Positions 43,240 to 53,436 of a stretch of 64,000 nucleotides of DNA are shown in pieces (within the stretch, counting starts at the first letter, position 1; each line of letters begins with the position of its first letter). A program made the translations under genes and the position numbers. Source of the stretch: Nostoc sp. NIES-4103 (GTDB lineage Bacteria > Cyanobacteriota > Cyanobacteriia > Cyanobacteriales > Nostocaceae). Location of the stretch: the NCBI RefSeq assembly GCF_002368335.1, contig NZ_AP018288.1, positions 618,607-682,606 of the forward strand, in the 5' to 3' direction. Under the pieces are notes generated by a model. It searched no databases. It saw nothing but the letters and a program-made list of their open reading frames with translations, and was not told the origin of the DNA.

Positions 43240-44295
43240 CTACTGACTGTGCATTGGCTGCAAGTAATTGTCTTGCTCAAATTTGATTTTTTCATAAATC
43301 GCAGCAATTTCTGTAACTCGATCAGTAATTCTGTTTTTTAATGCTTTCTGATAACCTGCTTCAGTAATCACTTCCATGACATCAGAATTTTTTAAAAGAT
43401 ATTCAACTTTCTGTCTTAACTCATCAGGATTTGAAAAATAAACAGCTTCTCTATCTTCTACAAATAAATTTAGTAATTCCTGACTTCTTTCACTGAGCAT
43501 CAGTGTTCCTGTTGCAGGAATTTCATAGGTTCTAATATTATGTCCATCTTCATTCTGGGGACGGAGAATATTGAGACCCATTTTAGCAGAGCCTAAAATT
43601 TGAGGAATCTCTTGATAACTGCACATTCCTTGACACAGACCTTTCAAGGATACTTCTTGACAATGAGTATTCCAGTAATTGGAACCCCAAAGTCCTAATC
43701 GATAATCAGCGATCGCTTTTAAATACTGTTCTCTTTTGCGGCTACCATCCCAGTTACCAATAAACGCCACATCGTAGATTGGGTTAGTCTGCCGTTGGGG
43801 AAAATGATATTCCACATCGCTACAAAAGGGGTGAAAAAAAGCTTGTTTAACGCCATTTTTCATGAGACGTCTTACAAGTTCTTCGCTCCAAATAAAAGCC
43901 GCATCCCATAAGGGAAATCCCCGTTTTACCCAGGAATTAGTGTGTGTGTGATGGGCATCTACGGGATTATCTGTATAAAATACAAAGGCTAAACCCTTTT
44001 GCTGTAAAGCTAAAACAGTATCAGGGTGAACTAAACGGGGTGAGATTACTAAAGTTAAATCGGGCTGAAACTGATTAGCTTGTTCTAATAATTTAGAATT
44101 TGCTGACTTTGCCAGCAATTGCCATGCCAATCGCCAAGCAACTCTATTCCACAAACCACCTGAAGATAAACTGGATGTTACTTCCCTCCAACTGAAATGT
44201 TGTACCTCGCAGCCTAAAGCAGAAAATCCTCGCCCATAAACTTCCTCGGTACGCCCTATTTCTAAGTCTTCTCCTACAATTAATATTTTTTTCAT
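43240..44295 (-). CDS. CgeB-like glycosyltransferase family protein
   Basis: About 351 residues. MKKILIVGEDLEIGRTEEVYGRGF starts the protein, and the C-terminal half has VAFIGNWDGSRKREQYLKA and HNIRTYEIPATGTLMLSERSQELLNLF with DELRQKVEYLLKN, matching the CgeB / Glyco_trans_1_2 family. It lacks a full EX7E motif, as is usual for this group. ATG at 44295 is preferred to an in-frame GTG eight codons upstream. Confidence 0.85.
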   Translation of the reverse strand: MKKILIVGEDLEIGRTEEVYGRGFSALGCEVQHFSWREVTSSLSSGGLWNRVAWRLAWQLLAKSANSKLLEQANQFQPDLTLVISPRLVHPDTVLALQQKGLAFVFYTDNPVDAHHTHTNSWVKRGFPLWDAAFIWSEELVRRLMKNGVKQAFFHPFCSDVEYHFPQRQTNPIYDVAFIGNWDGSRKREQYLKAIADYRLGLWGSNYWNTHCQEVSLKGLCQGMCSYQEIPQILGSAKMGLNILRPQNEDGHNIRTYEIPATGTLMLSERSQELLNLFVEDREAVYFSNPDELRQKVEYLLKNSDVMEVITEAGYQKALKNRITDRVTEIAAIYEKIKFEQDNYLQPMHSQ

Positions 44296-44349
44296 TTGAT
44301 GATCTACTTTTACTTGCACTTAATGGCTAATCCGTTGGTCTCAGGTTGC

Positions 44350-45540
44350 TCATTTATAACTTCGTATAACAAAGTTTAAAGCTTGTTTGAGTCCTTGTAT
44401 ATCTTCTTGATAGCTCCACTTCTCAATTAGTTCCAGACTGCAATCTCCTGCAAAATCATGCTTAGCGATCGCCCAGCGAATTGATTCTGCTAAAGCGGTA
44501 ATATCTCCTACAGGATAAATCCGTCCATTTTGTTTATCTTTCACCAAGTTCAAAGCACAGCCTACTTGATCGCTGACAACCACTGCTTTACCTGCATTCA
44601 TGACTTCATTAATTGCTAATCCCCAAGGCTCGAACCCAGATGGTAAGACAAATACGTCACACAAATCATACATAGCAGGCATTTGGGACTGATTCTGAAA
44701 ACCTAAAAAGCGAATTGACTCCCAACCTGTTTCTTTGACTTGAGCTTCCAGACTTGGGCGTAATACTCCATCTCCCACAAACAAAAGGTAAGGTTCTGGT
44801 TCTTGCACACCATCAGATGAAAGCAATCGATAAGCAGCTAACAAATCATAGGGACGCTTGACATCAATCAGTTTGGCAGCATAAAGGATAATAGGTCTAT
44901 GTGGATCTAAGTTGAGCGATCGCCGTAGTTCTTCACGCTTGTTAGCAGCTAGCATCGCACACTTTTGGAAATAGTCATTATCAACAGCATAGGGCATACA
45001 AAACAGGCGATTGTCCTCAATCCCATAGCTCTTGTAAAACTCATAGTTGGAAGATCCTATATAGCAAAACGCTGCTATTTTCTCAAACAGCCATTTCAGA
45101 AAAACTTTTTTTACCGTTTGTTTAATGGGATTAGTCGCTTTGCTTAAGTTGTTAGCTTCTCCTCTTAGCAAAACAGGAATCCCCAAGTTATTTGCTGCCA
45201 ATACTGCTTGGATACCACAAAGCCAAGACCATCCATGCACCAAAACTGCATCAAATTGTCCTTGTTTTAACTGTTTAGCAATATCTTTGGCAAGTGACTG
45301 TTGTAAGCCACTTTGCTGTTTCTGAATACGCCAACAGTCTAAAAAGTGATAATTATAACCCTCTGTTAGAGGGACATCCCACTCGATTAATCGCCCAAAG
45401 CCTTCATCTTGATATGCTTTTAAAGAAAAATCACTGTAGAAAAAAACTTTCAGATCAATTTTGGGGTCAGCTGCTATCAGTCGCAACAGAGGAGCTTGAT
45501 ACTGAATTGGGTGAGAGACAAAGTAAGCTAAACGCAACAT
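44350..45540 (-). CDS. Family 4 glycosyltransferase
   Basis: A 396-residue GT-B enzyme that begins LRLAYFVSHPIQYQAPLLR, the recognisable entry of a GT4 subfamily of exopolysaccharide loci. PIILYAAKLIDVKRPYDLL and DVFVLPSGFEPWGLAINEVMNAGKAVVVSD form the donor site with EX7E. The gene is preceded by 244 bp without a gene (45541-45784), so an internal promoter is possible here. Confidence 0.92.
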   Translation of the reverse strand: MLRLAYFVSHPIQYQAPLLRLIAADPKIDLKVFFYSDFSLKAYQDEGFGRLIEWDVPLTEGYNYHFLDCWRIQKQQSGLQQSLAKDIAKQLKQGQFDAVLVHGWSWLCGIQAVLAANNLGIPVLLRGEANNLSKATNPIKQTVKKVFLKWLFEKIAAFCYIGSSNYEFYKSYGIEDNRLFCMPYAVDNDYFQKCAMLAANKREELRRSLNLDPHRPIILYAAKLIDVKRPYDLLAAYRLLSSDGVQEPEPYLLFVGDGVLRPSLEAQVKETGWESIRFLGFQNQSQMPAMYDLCDVFVLPSGFEPWGLAINEVMNAGKAVVVSDQVGCALNLVKDKQNGRIYPVGDITALAESIRWAIAKHDFAGDCSLELIEKWSYQEDIQGLKQALNFVIRSYK

Positions 45541-45784
45541 TAGTTAGCAAGGTTGTAATTTCAAATTATTCACAGCAATTGCTAGATCAAACACTCTTAA
45601 ATATGTTTATGCTATTCATTTAGCACTAACTTTACTCTGAATAAAGTTTAACTAATATTAATTTTTACATGACCTAAATCCCTATTGTTTTTTACAATTC
45701 AATACATTTTCTAAATAGCTTTATTCGTTTTACTTTTGGATTGAGCAATTATGCTGTTGAATCATGCTTAATATCTCAATACCA
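45541..45784. other. Non-coding gap inside the polysaccharide locus
   Basis: About 240 bp of AT-rich sequence with no supported gene. It is one of the few gaps in an otherwise tightly packed transcription unit and is a candidate for an internal promoter for the genes at 25.8-45.5 kb. No hairpin with a T tract is visible. Confidence 0.4.
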
Positions 45785-46762
45785 TCAGCTAAAAAAAGTT
45801 GCTGCTAGCCGAGGAAGTCCACGATGGTAGAACAAACTAGCCCAATACCCACCTCCACAGTAGTGGCCAGCCACAAGGTCAGGTTCATCTGTACTAGGAC
45901 AAATTGCATAGGTATCTGGTAAAGGAACCGTATTTGATTTGGTTAACTCCATAGCCCATAGAGTGAGTTCAGCATAATAGTTACCTGTACCATCTGCATT
46001 CCAAAAATCAGGATGTTGCAGATATCTCTCGATTCTTTCAAAGTCTAGGGTATCTTGCCGAGAGCGAACCACACCCGGATTAAATTTTTCTATACAATCT
46101 TTCCCTAATAAATTTGCTAAATCTGTTGATTGCAAGCAATATCTATAACTATTGTCAGTAGAATATAAATTAGTTAGTTCATCAGGATATGTATTTGCTG
46201 TAATTTCCTCAATTAGTTTTTTGGGGTAAGAAAAAAATAATACGTCAGAATCTAGCAATATAAAGGAGTTATTTTTTGTAAAAAAGAAGGGATCAAATAA
46301 TTTGAGTGCAAATATCAGTTTTTGACGAAATTCGGCACATTTAATCAATCCTTTACTATTAAAATAGCTGACCACTACTGAGTCAGCTGTCTCCCTGTCT
46401 ATAATCTGACATTGGGGAAAAACTTTATTTAATTTCTCTAAATCTAAGTTAGTTAACGATCCATCATTGTGGACTACTATCCGACATGGTTGGTCACAAA
46501 AATAAGCAAAAGAATATAACGCCCACAAACCTTCATAAATGCGCTTATGATGCAGTAGCATATGTACTTCTATAGCACCTTCTCCTGCTGGAATAGGCTT
46601 AGCGTTTAAGATACTGGTTAGGTAGCGACGTTTAGCGATCTGCATCTTGATCGCTCCTGGAATAGTCAGCGCCCTCAGATGATGAAGCTTCAGAACTGCT
46701 TTACCAAGCTTTAGCCGGCGAGCGCTTGTTCGCAGCAATTTGATCAATTGATTTTCACTCAT
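45785..46762 (-). CDS. Putative GT-A-fold glycosyltransferase, no family recognised
   Basis: I cannot name a family. The 325-residue protein has features of a GT-A glycosyltransferase: IEVHMLLHHKRIYEGLWALYSF, CRIVVHNDGSLT (nucleotide-binding strand), FILLDSDVLFF (a DXD metal site) and an FNPGVV followed by AELTLWAMEL segment near the acceptor side, as in GT8-like enzymes. The N-terminus is basic (RTSARRLKLGKAVLK) and could bind membranes. It lies 12 bp from the next gene and is clearly part of the operon. Confidence 0.7.
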   Translation of the reverse strand: MSENQLIKLLRTSARRLKLGKAVLKLHHLRALTIPGAIKMQIAKRRYLTSILNAKPIPAGEGAIEVHMLLHHKRIYEGLWALYSFAYFCDQPCRIVVHNDGSLTNLDLEKLNKVFPQCQIIDRETADSVVVSYFNSKGLIKCAEFRQKLIFALKLFDPFFFTKNNSFILLDSDVLFFSYPKKLIEEITANTYPDELTNLYSTDNSYRYCLQSTDLANLLGKDCIEKFNPGVVRSRQDTLDFERIERYLQHPDFWNADGTGNYYAELTLWAMELTKSNTVPLPDTYAICPSTDEPDLVAGHYCGGGYWASLFYHRGLPRLAATFFS

Positions 46763-46774
46763 AAAGCCAATAGT

Positions 46775-48097
46775 TTATTTTGTAGTCTTTAAACTTAAGT
46801 AAATCTTTTCCATCTCTTGTGCAACAGTAGCCATAGTTTGAGGCTGAGGAATACCAGCTTTCAACTGCATCAATAGATCTCTGTTTTGGCATAATCGCTG
46901 GAGAGCTTGACCCCAAGCCACAACGGAAGCAGGTTCTACTAAAATGCCGTTAACTTCAGACTCAACCAGTTCAGCAATACCACCTAAATCAGAACCTATG
47001 ACTGGCATTTGAGTTGCAAACGCTTCCAATACAACCAAAGGCCCAGTTTCCAACCACTGAGACGGAACAGCCAATAGGTCATACTTGGCTAAGGTTGCTG
47101 TCACTTGTGCCGCCGCAACTGGAGCTTTGAAGCTGATACGGGGGTCTTTTAGCGCCAAATTATGTAATTTCTCTTGGTAGGGGTCATTTGCACCACGAGC
47201 AATGCCATAGATGTCTAAGCTAATTGGTAACTCAGGCACTGCTTGCAACGCTTGGATGAGAATATCAATTCCCTTTGTGGGATCAAGCCGACCCAAGAAG
47301 GCAATTTTTAAGATTGGTGTAGTACACTTTTGGTTGTAGCTGTATTTTTGGGGTAAGTCTTGACAAAGCCCTTGGCGGATAACGGTAATTTTGTCAGGTG
47401 AAACATCGTTAACTAGTAAAACATCCCTCACCCAGTTGCACACCGCTACAATGTGGTCAACCTCAGATAGTAGAGCCTGTAGAACAGCATGGCGCAAGCT
47501 AACTAACTCAGTCATTCGCAAGGCTGTCCATACTCCCCCCTGTAAATTCAAGTTGCCTAGCCAACGCCCTATCTGAGGCGGCAAACTACCGATCGCCTTA
47601 GCACTAGCTAGATTTAGTCCCAAACCCTGTAATGTACACTGAGCGCAAGTTTGTAAATCTACCTTTCCATCGCATATCTCAGTCCCCCATCGCATCATAG
47701 TTCCCCGTTGACAGGTCACCGTGGGAGTATGGTAGGTAAACACAACGGGTATTTGCCGCTCTTTAGCAGCTTGGACTAACCGCAGGGAAACGCCGCTTGT
47801 GAAAGCATGGAGATGCACTACATCAGGTTGTTCTGCTTCTAAAATGCGGCTGAACTCCAAGGCGGCTTGGCGATCGCCTTCTCCATAAATTTCCCGCAGA
47901 TTTTCCACTTTTGATGAGACTGCGAAGCGGCGTACAGGTAGCTGGTTATACAGGTAGGACTGATCGACCTCTCCAGGCGCAGCCACTAAAACCTCGACTC
48001 CCTGTTGCTGTAAGTTACGTGACAAAGCATCAACATATACTTCAGTACCACCAACAGGGTCGGGGTAGAAACAAAAAGGGACTTGAATAACTTTCAC
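46775..48097 (-). CDS. Family 4 glycosyltransferase with Cys-rich insertion
   Basis: A 440-residue GT-B enzyme. CFYPDPVGGTEVYVDAL opens the acceptor domain and KIAFLGRLDPTKGIDILI with GPLVVLEAFATQMPVIGSD (EX7E) forms the donor domain. Between them lies a cysteine cluster (TVTCQRGTMMRWG, then ICDGKVDLQTCAQC), which is a CxxC-like structural zinc motif present in some GT4 proteins. GTG at 48097 is the only usable start; the gene begins 1 nt after the previous stop. Confidence 0.9.
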   Translation of the reverse strand: MKVIQVPFCFYPDPVGGTEVYVDALSRNLQQQGVEVLVAAPGEVDQSYLYNQLPVRRFAVSSKVENLREIYGEGDRQAALEFSRILEAEQPDVVHLHAFTSGVSLRLVQAAKERQIPVVFTYHTPTVTCQRGTMMRWGTEICDGKVDLQTCAQCTLQGLGLNLASAKAIGSLPPQIGRWLGNLNLQGGVWTALRMTELVSLRHAVLQALLSEVDHIVAVCNWVRDVLLVNDVSPDKITVIRQGLCQDLPQKYSYNQKCTTPILKIAFLGRLDPTKGIDILIQALQAVPELPISLDIYGIARGANDPYQEKLHNLALKDPRISFKAPVAAAQVTATLAKYDLLAVPSQWLETGPLVVLEAFATQMPVIGSDLGGIAELVESEVNGILVEPASVVAWGQALQRLCQNRDLLMQLKAGIPQPQTMATVAQEMEKIYLSLKTTK

Positions 48098-48098
48098 A

Positions 48099-49088
48099 TT
48101 AGGTCGAAGTAATAGGAATCTTCTTGGTTAAGCTGTTAACAAAGTGTTTCATACGACGATAGTTGAGGGCGATCGCTTCAGCCTGCTCATATCCAAACCA
48201 TTTTGATAGCTGGCGCAAAGTTCTGGGCCCAGAAGGCAGATACTTGGGATTGAGAGTGTAAATTTTATTTAAGATTTCAGAGAATTTTGGGCGATCATGC
48301 TCAAAGTAAAATCTTGCTGTAAAACCATAAACAGACTCTAGGGCTAAGCGGCGTTCTACAGTAATCCCGCCATTAGCTCTCCAGAACTCTTCTACTTGGC
48401 AAGCATTATTGAAACAATCTAAAACAAATTTAATAGGGTGACGGCGGGATAAACTATTAGCTTTGTGGACTCGATAATCTGCCTGTACGCCAGGAACATA
48501 AACGAATTTACCCCCCATCAAAGCTGCATCTAACAAAAAGCGAGCATCCTGAATGATCGGCAGAGATTCATTCCAAGCACCAATAGCTTCTACAATTTGA
48601 CGGTGGTACAAAAGGGCTGCTGGTGGTGACCAGAAATCTGTAAACAAGGCAATTTGGGGATCGACATGAACATCTTCAATGCGCCTAGTTACAACATTGC
48701 CTAGCAGAAATTCACCTGCTTCATTCTCTTCCAACCTTTGCCAATCTGAGTAAGCCACATCTGCATCGTTGCTGACTAGAGCATGAACTCTTTTTTCTAA
48801 AGCATCAGGTCGTAAAAGATCATCTGCATCCAAGTATTGAATAAACTTACCCTTGGCTAAAGCAGTGCCTAAATTGCGAGCTACACTTGCTCCTCGGTTT
48901 GAACCGAATTCTGCTCTAACTCTATAACCAAAAGATTTAATTACCTCTGCCGTGCCATCTGTTGAACCATCATCAACCAGAATGATTTCGTAATCGGCAA
49001 AGGTTTGGGAGAAAACACTTTCAAGAGTTTCTGTGAGAAAGCGTTCGGCATTATAGCAAGGGATGATAACGGAAACTAATGGTGTCAC
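48099..49088 (-). CDS. Family 2 glycosyltransferase
   Basis: A 329-residue GT-A enzyme: VSVIIPCYNAERFLTETLESV, IILVDDGSTDGT, ASVARNLGTALAKG and FIQYLDADDLLRPDA (DXD). The middle shows SPPAALLYHRQIV and a QDARFLLDAAL segment. GTG start at 49088. A very ordinary member of the polysaccharide GT2 family, nearly contiguous with the following GT4 gene. Confidence 0.93.
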   Translation of the reverse strand: MTPLVSVIIPCYNAERFLTETLESVFSQTFADYEIILVDDGSTDGTAEVIKSFGYRVRAEFGSNRGASVARNLGTALAKGKFIQYLDADDLLRPDALEKRVHALVSNDADVAYSDWQRLEENEAGEFLLGNVVTRRIEDVHVDPQIALFTDFWSPPAALLYHRQIVEAIGAWNESLPIIQDARFLLDAALMGGKFVYVPGVQADYRVHKANSLSRRHPIKFVLDCFNNACQVEEFWRANGGITVERRLALESVYGFTARFYFEHDRPKFSEILNKIYTLNPKYLPSGPRTLRQLSKWFGYEQAEAIALNYRRMKHFVNSLTKKIPITST

Positions 49089-49110
49089 TACTCAACCTTC
49101 AATGACAGTA

Positions 49111-50349
49111 CTAGTTGGTTATTGCATCATTAAAAGGTATTTGCTGATACCACATTCCTATTGCCTTTGCTGCCTTTTCACGAGCGATCGCTGTTTGCTT
49201 TGTCGAGTATTTGGCAAAATATTCACAAATCTGGTCGGCAAATTTTTCAGTATTTAAGTTATTTAAAACAACGAGAGGAACTCCTTGCCATCCTGTATAC
49301 TTATCAAAGTCAATATACTTATAATCGTAATAGTCTCCCGATGTTACTGGAACTGAAGGACAACCACCAAGCATGGAGAGAATACAACCATGGAAAGACA
49401 TAGAGATAGTTCCGTATGCCTGACTTGCTATTTCGATTAATTCTTCTTCTTTAGTTATAAGCGGTAAAACCTCTAGCGAAATTTTTGGTAATTTTTCGTG
49501 ATTTTTCAAATAATCCAATATCCTTGTATCATCGCAGAAAGACGCGCCACTCATTTGGAATAGTTTAAATGGCAATCCTAAACGATTATTCACAGCAGCG
49601 AGGAGGTTTAAAAAATCTTCAAATTCTCTGTTTTCTCCATCTCTCAAAAAGTTTGTCCCCCGCATATTAACTAAAATAAACTTTGACTCTCGCAAATGAT
49701 CTTTAATGATGGAGTAACGTATATCGCAACTAAAAACCTCATCGTAGCAAAGTTTGCTTTCTGGTAAATTAAGCAATTCTAAACAGTTTTTATTACGTAC
49801 TCTCACATCCTTGACAAGATATTTTAAAGTCAAAAGTAAAAAACGACGCTGCCATTTGTTCTCAGGCCCATACTGTTGGGGCCCAAAATACATAGGAACA
49901 CCATACAACCAACACAAAATAGCTGTTAAAAACAAAGGTATGAAATTATACCAAAACCATTGTTCCGACAGTTGAGTACCACCATAAAAATAAACAATAG
50001 GAGATTCCTTTATCTCCTGATTAATGCGCCTGAACTCTTGGCGATTTGCTTTAGTTGCTATTAGATAAAATGGTAGGGTGATAATAGCAATTAATCTTTG
50101 TAAGACTTTAGGCAAGTGAAGATGACGAAGCTTATTATGCCATGTCCAATACAGAAGTGAAATTCCTTTTTGAAAATCAACTTCTGGAATTTCGTACTGA
50201 CTTATTTCTAAATTTGTATCAATATGAGAAATAATTTTTGTGTCTTCTCCAAAAACATTACGAAGTTGTTGAGCAACACAGCGAACCAAGCATTTATCGC
50301 CAAACGAATCTTGTCCGTTATAAGAACCAATAATTAGAATAGAAGTCAT
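49111..50349 (-). CDS. Polysaccharide pyruvyl transferase family protein
   Basis: A 412-residue protein with SILIIGSYNGQDSFGDKCLVRC at the N-terminus, YFYGGTQLSEQWFWY, FGPQQYGPE and a C-terminal SMSFHGCILSMLGGCPSVPV. These are the PS_pyruv_trans (CsaB/WcaK) family features. Members transfer a pyruvate ketal from phosphoenolpyruvate to a glycan residue; some cyanobacterial homologues are only related in fold. It suggests that the glycan bears acidic pyruvate ketals. Confidence 0.85.
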   Translation of the reverse strand: MTSILIIGSYNGQDSFGDKCLVRCVAQQLRNVFGEDTKIISHIDTNLEISQYEIPEVDFQKGISLLYWTWHNKLRHLHLPKVLQRLIAIITLPFYLIATKANRQEFRRINQEIKESPIVYFYGGTQLSEQWFWYNFIPLFLTAILCWLYGVPMYFGPQQYGPENKWQRRFLLLTLKYLVKDVRVRNKNCLELLNLPESKLCYDEVFSCDIRYSIIKDHLRESKFILVNMRGTNFLRDGENREFEDFLNLLAAVNNRLGLPFKLFQMSGASFCDDTRILDYLKNHEKLPKISLEVLPLITKEEELIEIASQAYGTISMSFHGCILSMLGGCPSVPVTSGDYYDYKYIDFDKYTGWQGVPLVVLNNLNTEKFADQICEYFAKYSTKQTAIAREKAAKAIGMWYQQIPFNDAITN

Positions 50350-50374
50350 TTCAGTACCTATATAGTTATTTGGG

Positions 50375-52357
50375 TTAATTTTTGATGACGTTTAAATAAG
50401 CATTATTTTGAGTAGGAATATTACCATTAACAAATATATCCATCCATTTTGCTGCATTCAAATATGGCCATATTTTCTCTGCTGTATGATAATCCCAAGT
50501 TCCATCTAACAAATGTTGATTACAAAACTGACGAATTGTGTTACTATTCCACAACTCACAATTAACAAATTCATCGCTATTAATTATTTCCTTAACCCAA
50601 TTCGTAAATTGTTGTTCTTGAAATAATTTTTGCATTGGTGACGCAAAACCAATTTTATGCTTTCTTAACCGCACTTCTTCTGGAATAATTCCTTTCATGG
50701 AAGTGCGTAAGATTCTCTTTGTAAAGCCATCACCCAGCTTGCTTGTCATTGGTAAAGCGAAGCAATATGTTACTAACCGCCAATCTAGAAAAGGCATTCT
50801 CACTTCAACTCCATGTGCCATGGAGGCTCGATCAAAAATGCGTAGTAGAGTTGGTAAGACAGTTACATGAAAATCCTGATAAAGAGCTAGAGAAAAATCA
50901 TCCATCGATAGTGGATCTTTGAATCCTGGAGTCAGTCTAGAATTAGTTTGCAACCATCTATCATCATTGGATCGACTGATCAAGCTTTTCACTTTCTGAG
51001 GCAATCTTGTAATTCGATGGGCAATATTGTACATTTCTGCCAAACCTGGAGTCGTATGGAATATCAGAGTCAATGGGCTGGACTGGGGCCATTGGCTAGT
51101 TTGTCCATAAACTCCTTGTAGTATCTTTATTAAAGATAATGTTTGTTTTGGATGAAAAATACCTGAATTGGCACTAATCGCCGCTGTTATATGCTGAGGA
51201 TAACCTGCTAGTAATTCGTCTGCTCCATGACCGTCCATAGTCACGTATAAACCATGCTGACGCACGGTTTGATAAGTCAGCCAAATTGCAATTGGCAGAT
51301 TGAAAAATATGTCTTCGCTATTCCACAATACTTGATTTATAGTATCCGCATTTAGGATAGAATCAAGATAGCAATAAGTTGGAATTACCTGAGATTGATT
51401 AACTACTAAATCGGCAAAAGCACGCTCATCATTAGGTGAACCAGGAAAAGTTGCGATAAATGCTCGTTGAGTATGTTCTACTTCTTTTGATTCATTCCAT
51501 GAATGACGTTTACTAGCAATAGTACTGACGATTGAACTGGAGTCTAATCCACCACTCAGACAAGAAGTTACTGGTACATCACTACGTGTTCTAATGCGGC
51601 AAGCATCGTCAAATAAATAGAGAAATTTTTCAGTTTGTTCCTGGTAAGTCTGTGGAATTTCTGGCAGATTTTCTAGGGTATTCCACCATCTGTTAATGTC
51701 CAACTTCTCTGGTGTGACGATAGCGTAATGCCCAGGAAGTAAACGTTTAACTCTACTGAATAAGCATCTTTCCTGAGATTCTATATTCCAGCTACTGGCA
51801 AGAGCAGCAGCCATAACATCGTAATCTACTTTTGCCTGAAAGCCTTTTAAAGATAAAAATGCTTTCATTTCTGAAGCAAAGGAAAATTGTTGATGAGTCT
51901 GATAAAAGTAGAACGGTTTAACACCAAAACGGTCTCGACTCAGGAATAAAACTTTTTCTAACCTATCCCAAATTGCAAATGCCCACATGCCGTTAAAAGC
52001 TAATTGGCATTCATGCCCCCATTCAACGTAAGCTGCTAAGATAACTTCCGTATCTGTTTGCGTGTGAAAGCGATGTCCTAGTTTCTCAAGCTGATGGCGA
52101 ATTTCTAGAAAATTATAAATCTCGCCGTTATAGGTAATCCAATATCTCCCATCTCCATAAGACATGGGTTGCTTTCCCTTTTCACTTAGATCTAGTATGG
52201 CTAAGCGGCGATGTCCCAAGCCTATGGTTTCATCAGGATCAAGGAAAATACCATAGCCATCTGGCCCTCGATGTGTCAGAGAGTTAGTAAATTGCAGTAG
52301 ATCATTTTTCTCAATTGGCTGGTTGTTGAAATTCCAAATTCCCGCAATACCGCACAT
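50375..52357 (-). CDS. AsnB-type glutamine amidotransferase (second copy)
   Basis: A 660-residue class II amidotransferase: Cys2 (MCGIAGIWNF), RGPDGYG, YNGEIYNF and P-loop SGGLDS (268-273) are intact. It differs in length and in many positions from the copy at 32047 and is not a recent duplicate. A C-terminal extension of about 50 residues (after GLRKHKIGFASPM-like segment) is longer than in the first copy. A uronamide-forming role in the glycan is the likely function. Translation starts 50 bp after the preceding glycosyltransferase. Confidence 0.9.
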   Translation of the reverse strand: MCGIAGIWNFNNQPIEKNDLLQFTNSLTHRGPDGYGIFLDPDETIGLGHRRLAILDLSEKGKQPMSYGDGRYWITYNGEIYNFLEIRHQLEKLGHRFHTQTDTEVILAAYVEWGHECQLAFNGMWAFAIWDRLEKVLFLSRDRFGVKPFYFYQTHQQFSFASEMKAFLSLKGFQAKVDYDVMAAALASSWNIESQERCLFSRVKRLLPGHYAIVTPEKLDINRWWNTLENLPEIPQTYQEQTEKFLYLFDDACRIRTRSDVPVTSCLSGGLDSSSIVSTIASKRHSWNESKEVEHTQRAFIATFPGSPNDERAFADLVVNQSQVIPTYCYLDSILNADTINQVLWNSEDIFFNLPIAIWLTYQTVRQHGLYVTMDGHGADELLAGYPQHITAAISANSGIFHPKQTLSLIKILQGVYGQTSQWPQSSPLTLIFHTTPGLAEMYNIAHRITRLPQKVKSLISRSNDDRWLQTNSRLTPGFKDPLSMDDFSLALYQDFHVTVLPTLLRIFDRASMAHGVEVRMPFLDWRLVTYCFALPMTSKLGDGFTKRILRTSMKGIIPEEVRLRKHKIGFASPMQKLFQEQQFTNWVKEIINSDEFVNCELWNSNTIRQFCNQHLLDGTWDYHTAEKIWPYLNAAKWMDIFVNGNIPTQNNAYLNVIKN

Positions 52358-52406
52358 AAATGTTTGCCTATACTATGTGTTTAGGAAATTCATTTGCATT
52401 GAAAAT

Positions 52407-53381
52407 TTAAACTCCTGAAAAATCTGATAAAAACCAATTATTGCAATTAGTATTTTCATTCCAGTAGTTATATCTAGCAACTTTGAACTTACTTTTTGCT
52501 TTGGTAACTACAAATAATTTTAAAATTTGAAAAATAATATCTGAAAACCTTGTTCTCAGTAAGCGATCCCAGAACTTACTCTCATAGGTACTAATTATGA
52601 TCGGAACTAATTTTTCATGGGATTCTTGATTACCTATATTTCTTAATCTGTAAGTTTTTTGCTCAGGATGAATATTAAGAATAGAAAATGGAGCTTGTGT
52701 AAAAACACCTATTTTGCTAAGTACAAGCACTTGATAAAAAAATAAAACATCTAATCCACATTCTAAAGTTTCATCTAAACCACCTATTTTTTCCCAAATG
52801 TTAGCAGAAAAAAAAGTTGCTTCCTGTGGAAAATCTGGTAACCCAATGCTGTACAATGGCCAACTTATTTGCCATGTGAGATGTACTTCTTTAAAAGTAC
52901 CATCTTCATCTTTGATCATTCGACCACCACTAATCCAGTCAATATCTGGATTTAAAGAAAATATTTGCCCTAAATGTATTAGGGCATTTGGCATTAATGC
53001 GTCATCACTGTTCAACCAATTAAAAATCAAACCTGTTGCTTGCTTAAATCCTTTATTAATTGCATTCGATTGTCCCTGATCTGGTTCACTCACCCAATAT
53101 GTGAGCCAAGGCTCATATTTTTTAATAATCTCAATTGAATTATCTGTACTTCCTCCATCTATAATGATATATTCCAAATTTGGATAACCTTGAAGTAGAA
53201 CAGAACGTATAGTTTCTTCCAAAAACCGATCATAATTATAATTGGGTGTCACTATACTGATTTTTGGCCATTCAGAGCCATCTGGCATTTTTTCAGGCAT
53301 TGGCTGAGTGTTTCCTGTCCAAGGCCAACCAGTTTTTCCTAGTGGCGGTGGGGGAAGTTCGTTTAGGGTTACGCAACTCAT
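52407..53381 (-). CDS. Family 2 glycosyltransferase
   Basis: A GT-A enzyme of about 324 residues. It starts with a proline-rich leader (ELPPPPLGKTGWPW) before the catalytic domain: ISIVTPNYNYDRFLEETIRSV, YIIIDGGSTDNS and FNWLNSDDALMPNAL (SDD-type metal site). ATG at 53381 was chosen; an in-frame TTG lies six codons upstream. It is the first gene transcribed after the IS element, whose insertion lies 56 bp upstream of the start. Confidence 0.9.
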   Translation of the reverse strand: MSCVTLNELPPPPLGKTGWPWTGNTQPMPEKMPDGSEWPKISIVTPNYNYDRFLEETIRSVLLQGYPNLEYIIIDGGSTDNSIEIIKKYEPWLTYWVSEPDQGQSNAINKGFKQATGLIFNWLNSDDALMPNALIHLGQIFSLNPDIDWISGGRMIKDEDGTFKEVHLTWQISWPLYSIGLPDFPQEATFFSANIWEKIGGLDETLECGLDVLFFYQVLVLSKIGVFTQAPFSILNIHPEQKTYRLRNIGNQESHEKLVPIIISTYESKFWDRLLRTRFSDIIFQILKLFVVTKAKSKFKVARYNYWNENTNCNNWFLSDFSGV

Positions 53382-53436
53382 TATTGAATGATTCCTCAAT
53401 TGAATATATGTTTATGTCTATAGCTGCTTGTAACTC

